Shown here in pieces: positions 15,010 through 20,779 of a stretch of 20,779 nt of DNA. The stretch's first letter is position 1; each line of letters starts with the position of its first letter. The notes under the pieces were generated by a model. That model did not search any database. It was not told the DNA's origin and saw only the letters and a program-made list of their open reading frames with translations. Source of the stretch: VRUE01 sp036276735 (GTDB taxonomy: Bacteria; Actinomycetota; Thermoleophilia; Solirubrobacterales; 70-9); NCBI GenBank assembly GCA_036276735.1, contig DASUOH010000003.1:1-20779 (forward strand), in the 5' to 3' direction. The position numbers and the translations under genes are program-made.

Positions 15010-15056
15010 GGGCTCGGACGATTGCCGCATTATGGCGCCTCCCGCCGTCTGAGCCC
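15010..15056. terminator. Imperfect 11-bp hairpin downstream of ppx
   Basis: GGGCTCGGACG (15010-15020) pairs with CGTCTGAGCCC (15046-15056 region) with one G-U pair, closing a 25-base loop. The minus-strand transcript would leave it into a CTTTTGTTCGG stretch, a modest U run. It may serve as a terminator or be part of a structured RNA. Confidence 0.35.
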
Positions 15057-15112
15057 ACCAAATAAGCACTGGTCTCCGGAGACGTACCCCTGCCCGTCCC
15101 GGGAGACCGCCT

Positions 15113-15142
15113 GAATCGACCGCCCTAGCCGGCGGTCGATTC
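15113..15142. terminator. Two-way terminator between ppx and the ThDP enzyme gene
   Basis: GAATCGACCGCC (15113-15124) pairs perfectly with GGCGGTCGATTC (15131-15142) around a six-base loop. It lies about 50 bases beyond the 3' end of the minus-strand ThDP gene. The U tract is weak, but stem strength and position between converging genes fit a terminator. Confidence 0.55.
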
Positions 15143-15189
15143 TCGTTGGGCGCCCTCCTCGCCCGAAGTCCCGCCCTGAGGGCCTGCGA

Positions 15190-16800
15190 TCAGGCCAGAT
15201 TCGACTTCCGCGGGTAGACGACCTCGGGGTCGGTGAGGACGTTGACGAGGGTCGGCCGGCCCGATTCGAACGCCCGCTCCAATGCCGGCCGCAGCTGGGA
15301 GGGCTCCCGGACCACCGTCCCGTCGCAGCCGAGCGCCTCGACGACCTTCTCGTAGGGAGTCTCTGGCCGCAGCTCGGCCGCTACCGAGTAGCCGTAGAGG
15401 AACTTCATCGGATGGTGCTCGAGCGCCCAGATCCCGTTGTTGCCCATCACGCCCACGACGGGCAGGCCGTGACGCGCCAAAGTGTCGAACTCCATTCCGG
15501 CGAAACCGAAAGCGCCGTCGCCGAGCAGCAGGCAGACCTGGCGGTCGGGGTGGGCGAGCTTGGCGCCGATCGCCTGGCCGGGACCGGCCCCGAGGCATCC
15601 GAACGGGCCAGGGTCCATCCAGCAGCCGGGCTCGAAGGTCTCGACGTAGCGCCCTGCATAGGAGACGAAGTCGCCGCCGTCCCCGACCACGATCGCGTCG
15701 CGGTCGAGCACCTCGCCGAGCTCCTTGTAGACGCGGACCGGGTGCAGCGGCGCGCGGCCGTCGTTCAGCTCCCCCTGCTCGGCGGCCCGCTTCTCGGCCT
15801 CGATCGACCGCAGCTGCTCCAGCCAGGCGTCGCTACGTCGCGGCGCTCCGGCAACCGCCTCGCCGAGCGCCGCCAGCGTCGCCGCAACGTCGCCGACCAG
15901 GTCGACCTCGGGTGCGCGGTTCGCGGTCAGCTCGTTCGGCGCGGCGTCGAGACGGATCAGCTTCGTCTCATCGCCGAAGCTGCCGCCGAAGCCGAGCCGG
16001 AAATCGATCGGAACCCCGATCACGACCGCGACGTCGGCCCCCTTGAGGCCCGCTCCGCGCGCCCGGCTGAAGGCCAGGTCGTGGTCGGCCGGCAGGCAGC
16101 CGCGCCCGAGTCCGTTGAGGAAGACGGGGACGCCTAGCGCCTCAGCCAGCTCACGCATCTGCCGCTCTCCCCGGCCCCAGTAGAGGCCCGTGCCGGCCAT
16201 GATCGCCGGCCGCTCCGCACCCCGCAGCAGCTCCGCCGCGCGTTCGACCCCCTCGGCCGCGGTCGCCTCGATCGCCACCCGCCCCGGGACATCCGGCTCG
16301 GCCTCGGTGAAGACGACGTCCAGCGGATAGTCGACGAAGGTGGGCCCGCCGGGAGCGCCGAGCGCCAGGTCGAGCGCCGCCGCCGTCCGTGCGGCGATCG
16401 CGGCCGGGTCCTTGACCGTCTCGGCCGACTTGACCAGCGGCTCGACGAAAGGAAGGTGGTCGATCTCCTGCAGCGAGCCCGCCCCCCAGCGCATCTCCGG
16501 CGCCCGGCCGCCCAGTACGCAGACCGGCGAGCAGTTGGCCTGGGCGCCGGCGATCGCGCTGATCCCGTTCGTCACGCCCGGTCCCGCGGTCAGCGCCGCG
16601 ACCCCGACCTTTCGCGTCGCCTTCGCGAAGCCCTCAGCGGCGAATACGGCGGTCTGCTCGTGCCGCACGTCGACGATTTCGATCCCCTCGGCCTTACAGC
16701 CGTCATAGATCGAGAAGAGATGTCCGCCTGACAGCGTGAACAGATGCGTCACGCCTCGCGACTTCAGGGCTTTGGCTACGAGCCTCCCACCATGGTCCAT
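15190..16800 (-). CDS. Thiamine-diphosphate enzyme, acetolactate synthase / 2-hydroxyacyl-CoA lyase type
   Basis: This 536-residue protein starts with ATG at 16800. It has the three-domain POX/ALS fold. The N-terminal pyrimidine-binding domain has the catalytic Glu in RHEQTAVFAAEGFAKA and then GPGVTNGI. A central domain follows, and the C-terminal PP-binding domain has the GDG...NN motif (GDGAFGFAGMEFDTLARHG followed by GNNGIW). All cofactor-binding elements are intact. Relatives include acetolactate synthase large subunit, oxalyl-CoA decarboxylase, HACL and glyoxylate carboligase. Sequence alone does not settle the substrate, and no ilvN-type small subunit lies nearby, which argues against plain branched-chain amino-acid synthesis. 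It is transcribed from near the tRNA-Leu gene toward ppx. Confidence 0.8.
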   Translation of the reverse strand: MDHGGRLVAKALKSRGVTHLFTLSGGHLFSIYDGCKAEGIEIVDVRHEQTAVFAAEGFAKATRKVGVAALTAGPGVTNGISAIAGAQANCSPVCVLGGRAPEMRWGAGSLQEIDHLPFVEPLVKSAETVKDPAAIAARTAAALDLALGAPGGPTFVDYPLDVVFTEAEPDVPGRVAIEATAAEGVERAAELLRGAERPAIMAGTGLYWGRGERQMRELAEALGVPVFLNGLGRGCLPADHDLAFSRARGAGLKGADVAVVIGVPIDFRLGFGGSFGDETKLIRLDAAPNELTANRAPEVDLVGDVAATLAALGEAVAGAPRRSDAWLEQLRSIEAEKRAAEQGELNDGRAPLHPVRVYKELGEVLDRDAIVVGDGGDFVSYAGRYVETFEPGCWMDPGPFGCLGAGPGQAIGAKLAHPDRQVCLLLGDGAFGFAGMEFDTLARHGLPVVGVMGNNGIWALEHHPMKFLYGYSVAAELRPETPYEKVVEALGCDGTVVREPSQLRPALERAFESGRPTLVNVLTDPEVVYPRKSNLA

Positions 16801-16813
16801 GGCCGGAGGTTAT

Positions 16814-16842
16814 TTGTAGAGCGGAGCAGGCGGCGGGATAAT
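16814..16842 (+). promoter_or_regulatory. Promoter of tRNA-Leu
   Basis: TTGTAG (16814-16819) and GATAAT (16837-16842) are separated by 17 bases, and the tRNA 5' end lies seven bases beyond the -10, as expected for a housekeeping sigma-70 promoter of a stable RNA. Confidence 0.65.
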
Positions 16843-16848
16843 CGTCGT

Positions 16849-16934
16849 GCCCGGGTGGCGAAACTGGCAAAAGCGGCGCACTTAAAATGCGCTGCCCCGA
16901 AAGGGGCTTGCGGGTTCGAGTCCCGCCCCGGGCA
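16849..16934 (+). tRNA. tRNA-Leu (TAA)
   Basis: This is an 86-base class II tRNA. The acceptor strands GCCCGGG and CCCGGGC pair fully, with A as discriminator. The anticodon stem GCGCA/TGCGC holds the loop CTTAAAA (anticodon TAA). The long variable arm is TGCCCCGAAAGGGGCTT, and the T arm is GCGGGTTCGAGTCCCGC. A long variable arm with a UAA anticodon identifies leucine. CCA is not encoded. UUA codons are rare in such high-GC genomes, so this tRNA may limit translation of UUA-containing genes, as known for bldA in Streptomyces. That role here is only an analogy. Confidence 0.93.
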
Positions 16935-17059
16935 CTGGTGCATCTCGCGTGGGTCGGGCGCTCGGCGCTCGTATAAATCCGCACTAAATCTTCCCCGGCC
17001 GCAACCCCGGCCTGGCTAAGGTGTCCTTATAGGAGACACGCCTTCCCCTGGGAGATCGC

Positions 17060-18664
17060 TTGGAGGCATCAGCTCTAACTCACGCCAGTCGCCGCGGGCT
17101 TCTCGCCCGGCGCTCGCCCCTGCTCAAGCTGCAGGGCGATCCGCGCCTGATCGCGATGACCCGCAGCGGCGACACCGGCGCCTTCGAGGCGATCGTCGAC
17201 CGCTACCACGGCCGCCTGCTCGGCTTCTGCCGCCAGATGCTCGGCTCGACCGAGGACGCCGAAGACGTCCTGCAGGAGGTCTTCGTCAACGCGCACCGGG
17301 CGATGATGGCTGACGAGCGTGAGATCAACCTGCGGCCGTGGCTCTACCGGATCGCCCGCAACCGCTGCCTCAACCATCTGCGCAAACCGACCGCCGACGC
17401 GCAGGAATCGATGGACATGGTGCCGGTCGTCGAGGCCGCCACGACCGCGGAGAAGGTCCACAACCGCGAGGAGTTCCGCCAGTTGCTCGACGACGTCGGC
17501 AAGCTGCCCGAGACCCAGCGCTCGGCGCTGCTGCTGCGCGAGATGGATGGGATGTCCTACGAGGAAATCGCCGCCGCGATGGAGACGAGCGTGCCCTCCG
17601 TCAAGTCGCTGCTGGTGCGGGCGCGGATCTCGCTCGCCGAGGCGAGCCAGGCGCGGCAGCTGACCTGCGGCGAGGTGCGGCTGGAGCTGGCCGAGGCGGC
17701 CGAGGGGCTGCGCAAGGTCTCAGCGCCGGTGCGCCGTCACGTCCGCGACTGCGACGAATGCGCCGACTTCCGCGCCCAGGTCCGCTCCAACGACAAGACT
17801 CTCGCCGCGCTCTTCCCCGCCGGACCGCTGATCGCCGTGAAAGCTTTCCTCGCCTCCAAGCTCGGCCTCGGTGGGGCTGGTGGCGCCACCGCCGGTGGCG
17901 GCGCCGCAACCGGAGTCGGGGCCGGTGCGACTGCGACCGCGGGTGCTGGCGCCGTCGGCACGGTGGGGACGGTCGGCGCGGCACTGGGCGGAGGCGGCGG
18001 CGCTGCTGGACTCGGCGGCGCGGTCGGCGGCGCAATCGGCTCCAAGGCGGTGGCCGGTGCGCTCACCGCGGCGGCGCTGACCGCCGGCGCGGTCGGCGTC
18101 AACGAGGAGATCGTCACGCCGGCGACGGTCCCGCCCAGGACGGCCGCTCCTTTCGTCGACCTCGCCAAGGCGCCGCCGGTCGCCCCCGCGCAGGTGGTCG
18201 TCGCAGCTCCCGTGCCTCTCCAACCGGCCGAGGTGGAGCCGGCTCCCACGCCTGAGCCGACTCCGGCACCGCCGCCGGTCGAGGAGATTCCGGCCGAAAC
18301 CGAGGCCGAGGCGGCCCCGGCCACCGGTGCCACGGAAGCCCCCGCGACGACCCTGGAGGCCGGCGAAGAGCAGGCCAGCGTGGACGGTGGCGGGGTCGGC
18401 GTGACCGCCGCAAAACCGCCCGCCGGCGCCGTCGGCGCGCCCGCCGGTGGTGCGACGGTCGTCGTCGTGGTCGGCGGCAGCGGAAGCAGTCCGCCCCCCG
18501 CTCAGAGCGCGCCACCGGCCGAAAGCCCGCCACCGCCAAGCGAACCGGCACCTGCACCGGCGCCTGCACCCGCACCCGCTCCCACCCCCGTGCCTGCTCC
18601 GACGCCTCCAGTCACCTCCGGCGAAGCCGCCGAAGTCGAAGCACCGGCGCCAGTCGTCGAGTAG
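17060..18664 (+). CDS. ECF-type sigma factor fused to a zf-HC2 anti-sigma-like domain and a low-complexity tail
   Basis: This is a 534-residue protein from a TTG start at 17060 with GGGAG at good distance upstream. ATG 17156 would cut into the helix before sigma region 2. Sigma-70 region 2 spans about residues 40-115, with FEAIVDRYHGRLLGFCRQML and DVLQEVFVNAHRAM. Region 4 spans about 145-195, with LPETQRSALLLREMDGMSYE and its helix-turn-helix. The zinc anti-sigma pattern follows in the same chain: C203, H227, C231 and C234 (HVRDCDEC). Next come a Gly/Ala-rich segment (about 270-350) that could lie in the membrane and a Pro/Ala/Glu-rich tail to the end. The sigma factor and its likely inhibitor in one polypeptide suggest self-control, perhaps by redox or zinc. 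It is an ECF group that I cannot name with certainty. Confidence 0.8.
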   Translation: MEASALTHASRRGLLARRSPLLKLQGDPRLIAMTRSGDTGAFEAIVDRYHGRLLGFCRQMLGSTEDAEDVLQEVFVNAHRAMMADEREINLRPWLYRIARNRCLNHLRKPTADAQESMDMVPVVEAATTAEKVHNREEFRQLLDDVGKLPETQRSALLLREMDGMSYEEIAAAMETSVPSVKSLLVRARISLAEASQARQLTCGEVRLELAEAAEGLRKVSAPVRRHVRDCDECADFRAQVRSNDKTLAALFPAGPLIAVKAFLASKLGLGGAGGATAGGGAATGVGAGATATAGAGAVGTVGTVGAALGGGGGAAGLGGAVGGAIGSKAVAGALTAAALTAGAVGVNEEIVTPATVPPRTAAPFVDLAKAPPVAPAQVVVAAPVPLQPAEVEPAPTPEPTPAPPPVEEIPAETEAEAAPATGATEAPATTLEAGEEQASVDGGGVGVTAAKPPAGAVGAPAGGATVVVVVGGSGSSPPPAQSAPPAESPPPPSEPAPAPAPAPAPAPTPVPAPTPPVTSGEAAEVEAPAPVVE

Positions 18665-18673
18665 CGGCGGCCC

Positions 18674-19588
18674 TCAGCCCAAGCCGATCACTTTGAGCCG
18701 GCGCATCAGGCAGGTCCCCGCGAAGCGGCGCGTGTCGGCCAGCGAGTAGCCAAACAGCTCCCAGTCGTCCCCCTGCGGCGCCCAGGGCGGCGAGAGCACC
18801 CCGTCGGCGACCGGCAGCGCCTCCTCCAGGGTGCGCTGGATCGCCGTCTTGTAGCGCTCGTCCTCGTGCGCCTTCTCGCGCAGGAAGACCGAGCCGAAGG
18901 CGACGTGGCGGTGCTCGTCGCGGGCGACGTTCTGAAAGCCCTCGACGAAGGCCGGCAGCGTCCCTTCCCGCTCGTTGTAGTCCATGATGAAGTGCTGCCC
19001 GGTCAGGGCCAGCATGCCCTCGATGACCATGTGGTAGAGCGTCACCGCCTCGACCAGCGCCTCGGTATCGCCCGGCTCGGCTGAGAGCCGGTCGGTCCGC
19101 TGCTTGAGCATCTCGTCGAAGAGGCGGCCGAAGTTCTCGTTGAGGTGCCGCGAGGTCTCGGTCAGCATCTCGGCGAGTCCGTCGGCCTCGAGCACCCCGA
19201 CCTCGCGGTAGAAGCGCTCGAAGAAGCGGACGTGGCGCGCCTCGTCGGCGATCTGCGTGCAGAGGAAGATCCGCTGCTCCTCGGTCGGCGCCGCGCGCAT
19301 GATCGGCCCCAGCTCCTCGGCGACCTTCTGCTCGCCGATGAAGAACGACGACAGCCCATACATGCGCTGGAAGCGCTCCTCGGGGCTCATCCGCTCGTGC
19401 CAGTCCTCGCGGTCGCGGGAGAAGTCGAGCTCCTGCGTCTGCCACTGCTGGCGCTCCCAGAGCGAGTAGAGCTCCGCGTAACTGAGCAGCTTGATGTCGG
19501 CGGTGCGGTCGGCAGCCTCGTTCAGCGCCGGGTCGGCGGTCGCCTGAAAGTCGGCCCGCTCCGTCCTCGGCTGGCCGCCGACACTCAT
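18674..19588 (-). CDS. R2-like ligand-binding oxidase (R2lox-type diiron/Mn-Fe protein)
   Basis: This 304-residue protein starts with ATG at 19588, overlapping the upstream hydrolase stop by ATGA. The frame remains open far upstream, but that stretch is the antisense-like overlap of the hydrolase gene. The ferritin-like metal ligands are E85 (FFIGEQ), E116 and H119 (DEARH), E190 (HMVIE), and E225 and H228 (DEHRH). In place of the RNR-type first Asp there is Glu. V88 and Y185, which sit three residues after the first Glu and five before the fourth ligand, correspond in spacing to the Val-Tyr ether crosslink of Mycobacterium tuberculosis R2lox (V71 and Y162). The protein is thus a two-electron oxidase relative rather than the radical-generating NrdB. 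The physiological substrate is unknown. It is the last gene of a three-gene operon. Confidence 0.82.
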   Translation of the reverse strand: MSVGGQPRTERADFQATADPALNEAADRTADIKLLSYAELYSLWERQQWQTQELDFSRDREDWHERMSPEERFQRMYGLSSFFIGEQKVAEELGPIMRAAPTEEQRIFLCTQIADEARHVRFFERFYREVGVLEADGLAEMLTETSRHLNENFGRLFDEMLKQRTDRLSAEPGDTEALVEAVTLYHMVIEGMLALTGQHFIMDYNEREGTLPAFVEGFQNVARDEHRHVAFGSVFLREKAHEDERYKTAIQRTLEEALPVADGVLSPPWAPQGDDWELFGYSLADTRRFAGTCLMRRLKVIGLG

Positions 19589-20298
19589 ACCGTGTGCGTC
19601 TCCCCCGGCTTCAGCAGCACCACCCGCGAGGACGTCTTCGCCTCGACCTCGGACTTGAACGCCTCGGCGTCGGTCTCGATCGCCGGGAAGGTGTCGTAGT
19701 GCATCGGCATCACCGTCCGGGCGCCTACGAACTCGGCGGCGACGACGGCGTCGCGGCGGTCCATCGTGTAGTGGCCGCCGATCGGCAGCAGGGCGACGTC
19801 GACGTCGCTGCGCTGCGCGATCAGCCTCATGTCGCTGAACAGGCAGGTGTCGCCGGCGTGGTAGACGGTGGTCTCGCCGATCTTGATCACGAGACCGGCC
19901 GCGGTGCCCATGACGACGCCGTGCTCGGCGCTGAACGGCTTCTCTTCGGAGCCCGGCGTGGTGTTCGTGTGCCAGGCGGGGACGAGGCTGATGTAGCCCC
20001 AGTCGAACTCGACCGTCCCACCCAGGTTCGGATCGCTGACCTTCTCCACGCCCCGCCCTTCCAGCCAGTTGGCGAGCTCGACCATCGCCACGCAGTGGGC
20101 GCCGGTGCGCGTCGCGACCGGCACGGCGTCGGCGACGTGGTCGGCGTGCCCGTGGGAGAGCGCGATATGGGTGGGGTTGACCTCCTCGGCGGTGGCGACC
20201 GCGCTTGGGTTGTTCGGCGCCAAAAAGGGATCGACGAGTACCGTCGTCTCCCCCTCGCTCAGCTCGAAGCACGAGTGGCCGTGGAACCGGATCTCCAT
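19585..20298 (-). CDS. UPF0173-type metal-dependent hydrolase (metallo-beta-lactamase fold)
   Basis: This 237-residue protein starts with ATG at 20298 with GGAGAG in the Shine-Dalgarno position. The metallo-beta-lactamase fold motifs are in order: HGHSCFEL near the N-terminus, SHGHADH (the HxHxDH motif), PAWHT, HAGDT and MHYDTFP. The length fits UPF0173, proteins often called YtkL-like or UlaG-like hydrolases. The natural substrate is not known. The gene follows the 109-residue gene by two bases and overlaps the R2lox gene by four, so the three are cotranslated. Confidence 0.87.
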   Translation of the reverse strand: MEIRFHGHSCFELSEGETTVLVDPFLAPNNPSAVATAEEVNPTHIALSHGHADHVADAVPVATRTGAHCVAMVELANWLEGRGVEKVSDPNLGGTVEFDWGYISLVPAWHTNTTPGSEEKPFSAEHGVVMGTAAGLVIKIGETTVYHAGDTCLFSDMRLIAQRSDVDVALLPIGGHYTMDRRDAVVAAEFVGARTVMPMHYDTFPAIETDAEAFKSEVEAKTSSRVVLLKPGETHTV

Positions 20299-20300
20299 CG

Positions 20301-20630
20301 TCAGCTCTCTCCTTTCTCGTCCCTGGGGACGTTCATCTCCTCATGCAGGGCCCAACCGACGGCAACCCCGACCATCATGCCCATCCTCGCCTCCTCGGCG
20401 AGCAGCGTCCTGACGGCGGCGAGCCGCTCGTCGGGGTCGGGCGCCGTCGCCGCCTTCAGCGTCTGCGCCTCGTGCGGCTCGCCGAACCAACCGCCCTCGG
20501 CGAGGGCGCTGGCCAGCACCTTCTGCAGCTTGGGCGCGGCACGGGCGACGACGGTCTCGGCCTCGGCGAAGCGATCGGCGTCCACGAGCCGCTCGACCGC
20601 GGCGTCCAGCTCCTCGTCGCTATAGGGCAC
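20301..20630 (-). CDS. Small helical protein of unknown function
   Basis: This 109-residue protein starts with GTG at 20630, beginning MPYSDEELDAAVERLVDADR. It is mainly helical and acidic, with a Gly-rich GMMVGVAVGWALHEEMNV segment near the end that could pack as a hydrophobic helix. I do not recognise a family. It is the first gene of the operon with the UPF0173 hydrolase (two-base gap) and the R2lox protein, so it may take part in the same process. The ribosome site is weak. Confidence 0.7.
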   Translation of the reverse strand: MPYSDEELDAAVERLVDADRFAEAETVVARAAPKLQKVLASALAEGGWFGEPHEAQTLKAATAPDPDERLAAVRTLLAEEARMGMMVGVAVGWALHEEMNVPRDEKGES

Positions 20631-20708
20631 CCGCTCAGACTAGATGAGTAGTTCCACGGCGTGCCCTGGTCGAACCGCGCCGAAGGGGAGATAGGCAGCG
20701 GGGTCGAA

Positions 20709-20737
20709 GTCGGCGGTGCTCAGTCCTCACCGCCGAC
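20709..20737. repeat. 10-bp perfect inverted repeat upstream of the right-edge transposase start
   Basis: GTCGGCGGTG (20709-20718) and CACCGCCGAC (20728-20737) are complementary, with a nine-base loop. It lies between the operon's divergent start and the possible transposase ATG at 20753, so it may be a terminal structure of an insertion sequence or a terminator that shields it from outside transcription. Confidence 0.5.
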
Positions 20738-20752
20738 CCGAAGGGGGCCACG

Positions 20753-20779
20753 ATGCTCGCCGACCTCGACCTGCTGCTC
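20753..20779 (+). CDS. Possible transposase N-terminus, cut by window edge
   Basis: ATG at 20753 is preceded by AAGGGGG at ribosome-binding distance, and the nine visible codons read MLADLDLLL. This resembles the start of transposases in actinobacterial insertion sequences that begin with a D-L-D-x-L-L-T-A-L-Y pattern. Only nine residues can be seen, so the family is a guess. Confidence 0.35.

Larger units (their letters stand above)
14789..15189. other. 400-base intergenic region with strong secondary structure
   Basis: No convincing gene is present, and the composition is less G/C-rich than the neighbours. It contains a hairpin at 15010-15056, a GGTCTCC/GGAGACC pair (15071-15077 and 15102-15108, the first overlapping the palindrome GTCTCCGGAGAC at 15072-15083), and a 12-bp terminator-like stem at 15113-15142. 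A 106-codon minus-strand frame crosses it but lacks a recognisable family. I could not match it to tmRNA, SRP RNA or RNase P RNA. A small RNA or a decayed gene is possible. Confidence 0.4.

Noticed and set aside
15282..16046. A 254-residue + strand frame inside the ThDP gene
   Set aside because: It is Arg/Pro-rich, typical of an antisense frame in GC-rich coding sequence.
19589..20272. An N-terminal extension that would make the R2lox protein 532 residues
   Set aside because: The extra part overlaps the UPF0173 gene in another frame and is Arg-rich nonsense. The ATG at 19588 gives the family length and an ATGA overlap.

Overview
The window is about 20.8 kb of high-GC bacterial DNA. The G/C-rich third codon positions, GTG/TTG starts, an initiator tRNA with a C1-U72 mismatch and no encoded CCA, and the gene families present all suggest an actinobacterium, possibly of the Thermoleophilia/Solirubrobacterales type. 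The lineage is an inference.

Two parts are clearly different. Positions 1 to about 13,680 are an accessory region stacked against the 3' end of an intact initiator tRNA-fMet gene (13681-13754, minus strand). Positions 13,681 to about 20,640 look like ordinary chromosome: an exopolyphosphatase-family gene, a thiamine-diphosphate enzyme, tRNA-Leu(UAA), an ECF sigma factor fused to a zinc anti-sigma-like domain, and a three-gene operon ending in an R2lox-type diiron protein. Both edges of the window hold the first codons of a transposase: IS3-family OrfA on the left (clear) and a possible transposase on the right (weak).

The accessory region appears to have grown by repeated integration at tRNA-fMet. 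The 3' part of the tRNA, up to the anticodon loop, recurs at 2503-2546 and 5549-5591. A degraded junction that keeps only the anticodon-loop heptamer and the element arm lies at about 7475. The right flank of the tRNA copy is repeated (5451-5548 and 13571-13680). The left arm is repeated too (about 2557-2580, 5591-5696 and 7481-7599), and TTGCCCCA motifs, paired at a 12-bp period in the last element, sit about 100 bp from the presumed crossover on both sides. These junctions define three modules. Module A (2.54-5.58 kb) holds a PI3K/HipA-like kinase, a two-transmembrane protein and an inositol-monophosphatase-family phosphatase. Module B1 (5.58-7.47 kb) holds an unknown helical protein and a frameshifted HNH gene. 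Module B2 (7.47-13.72 kb, probably the newest) holds a VapBC toxin-antitoxin pair, a 1322-residue SIR2-STAND NTPase of the antiphage Avs/AVAST kind, and a DUF4238 protein. I find no integrase gene in any module, so they look like non-autonomous or decayed cargo elements.

Left of the modules is a GmrSD-like DUF262/DUF1524 restriction gene on the minus strand. It is broken by an amber codon inside its DGQQR motif and by a second frameshift near the LGNLTL motif. Next to it is a 126-residue ORF that starts just outside the IS3 end and may be the 3' remnant of an interrupted gene. Taken together, the left two thirds of the window reads as a defence-gene island with both live and dead systems, built by serial integration at one tRNA.
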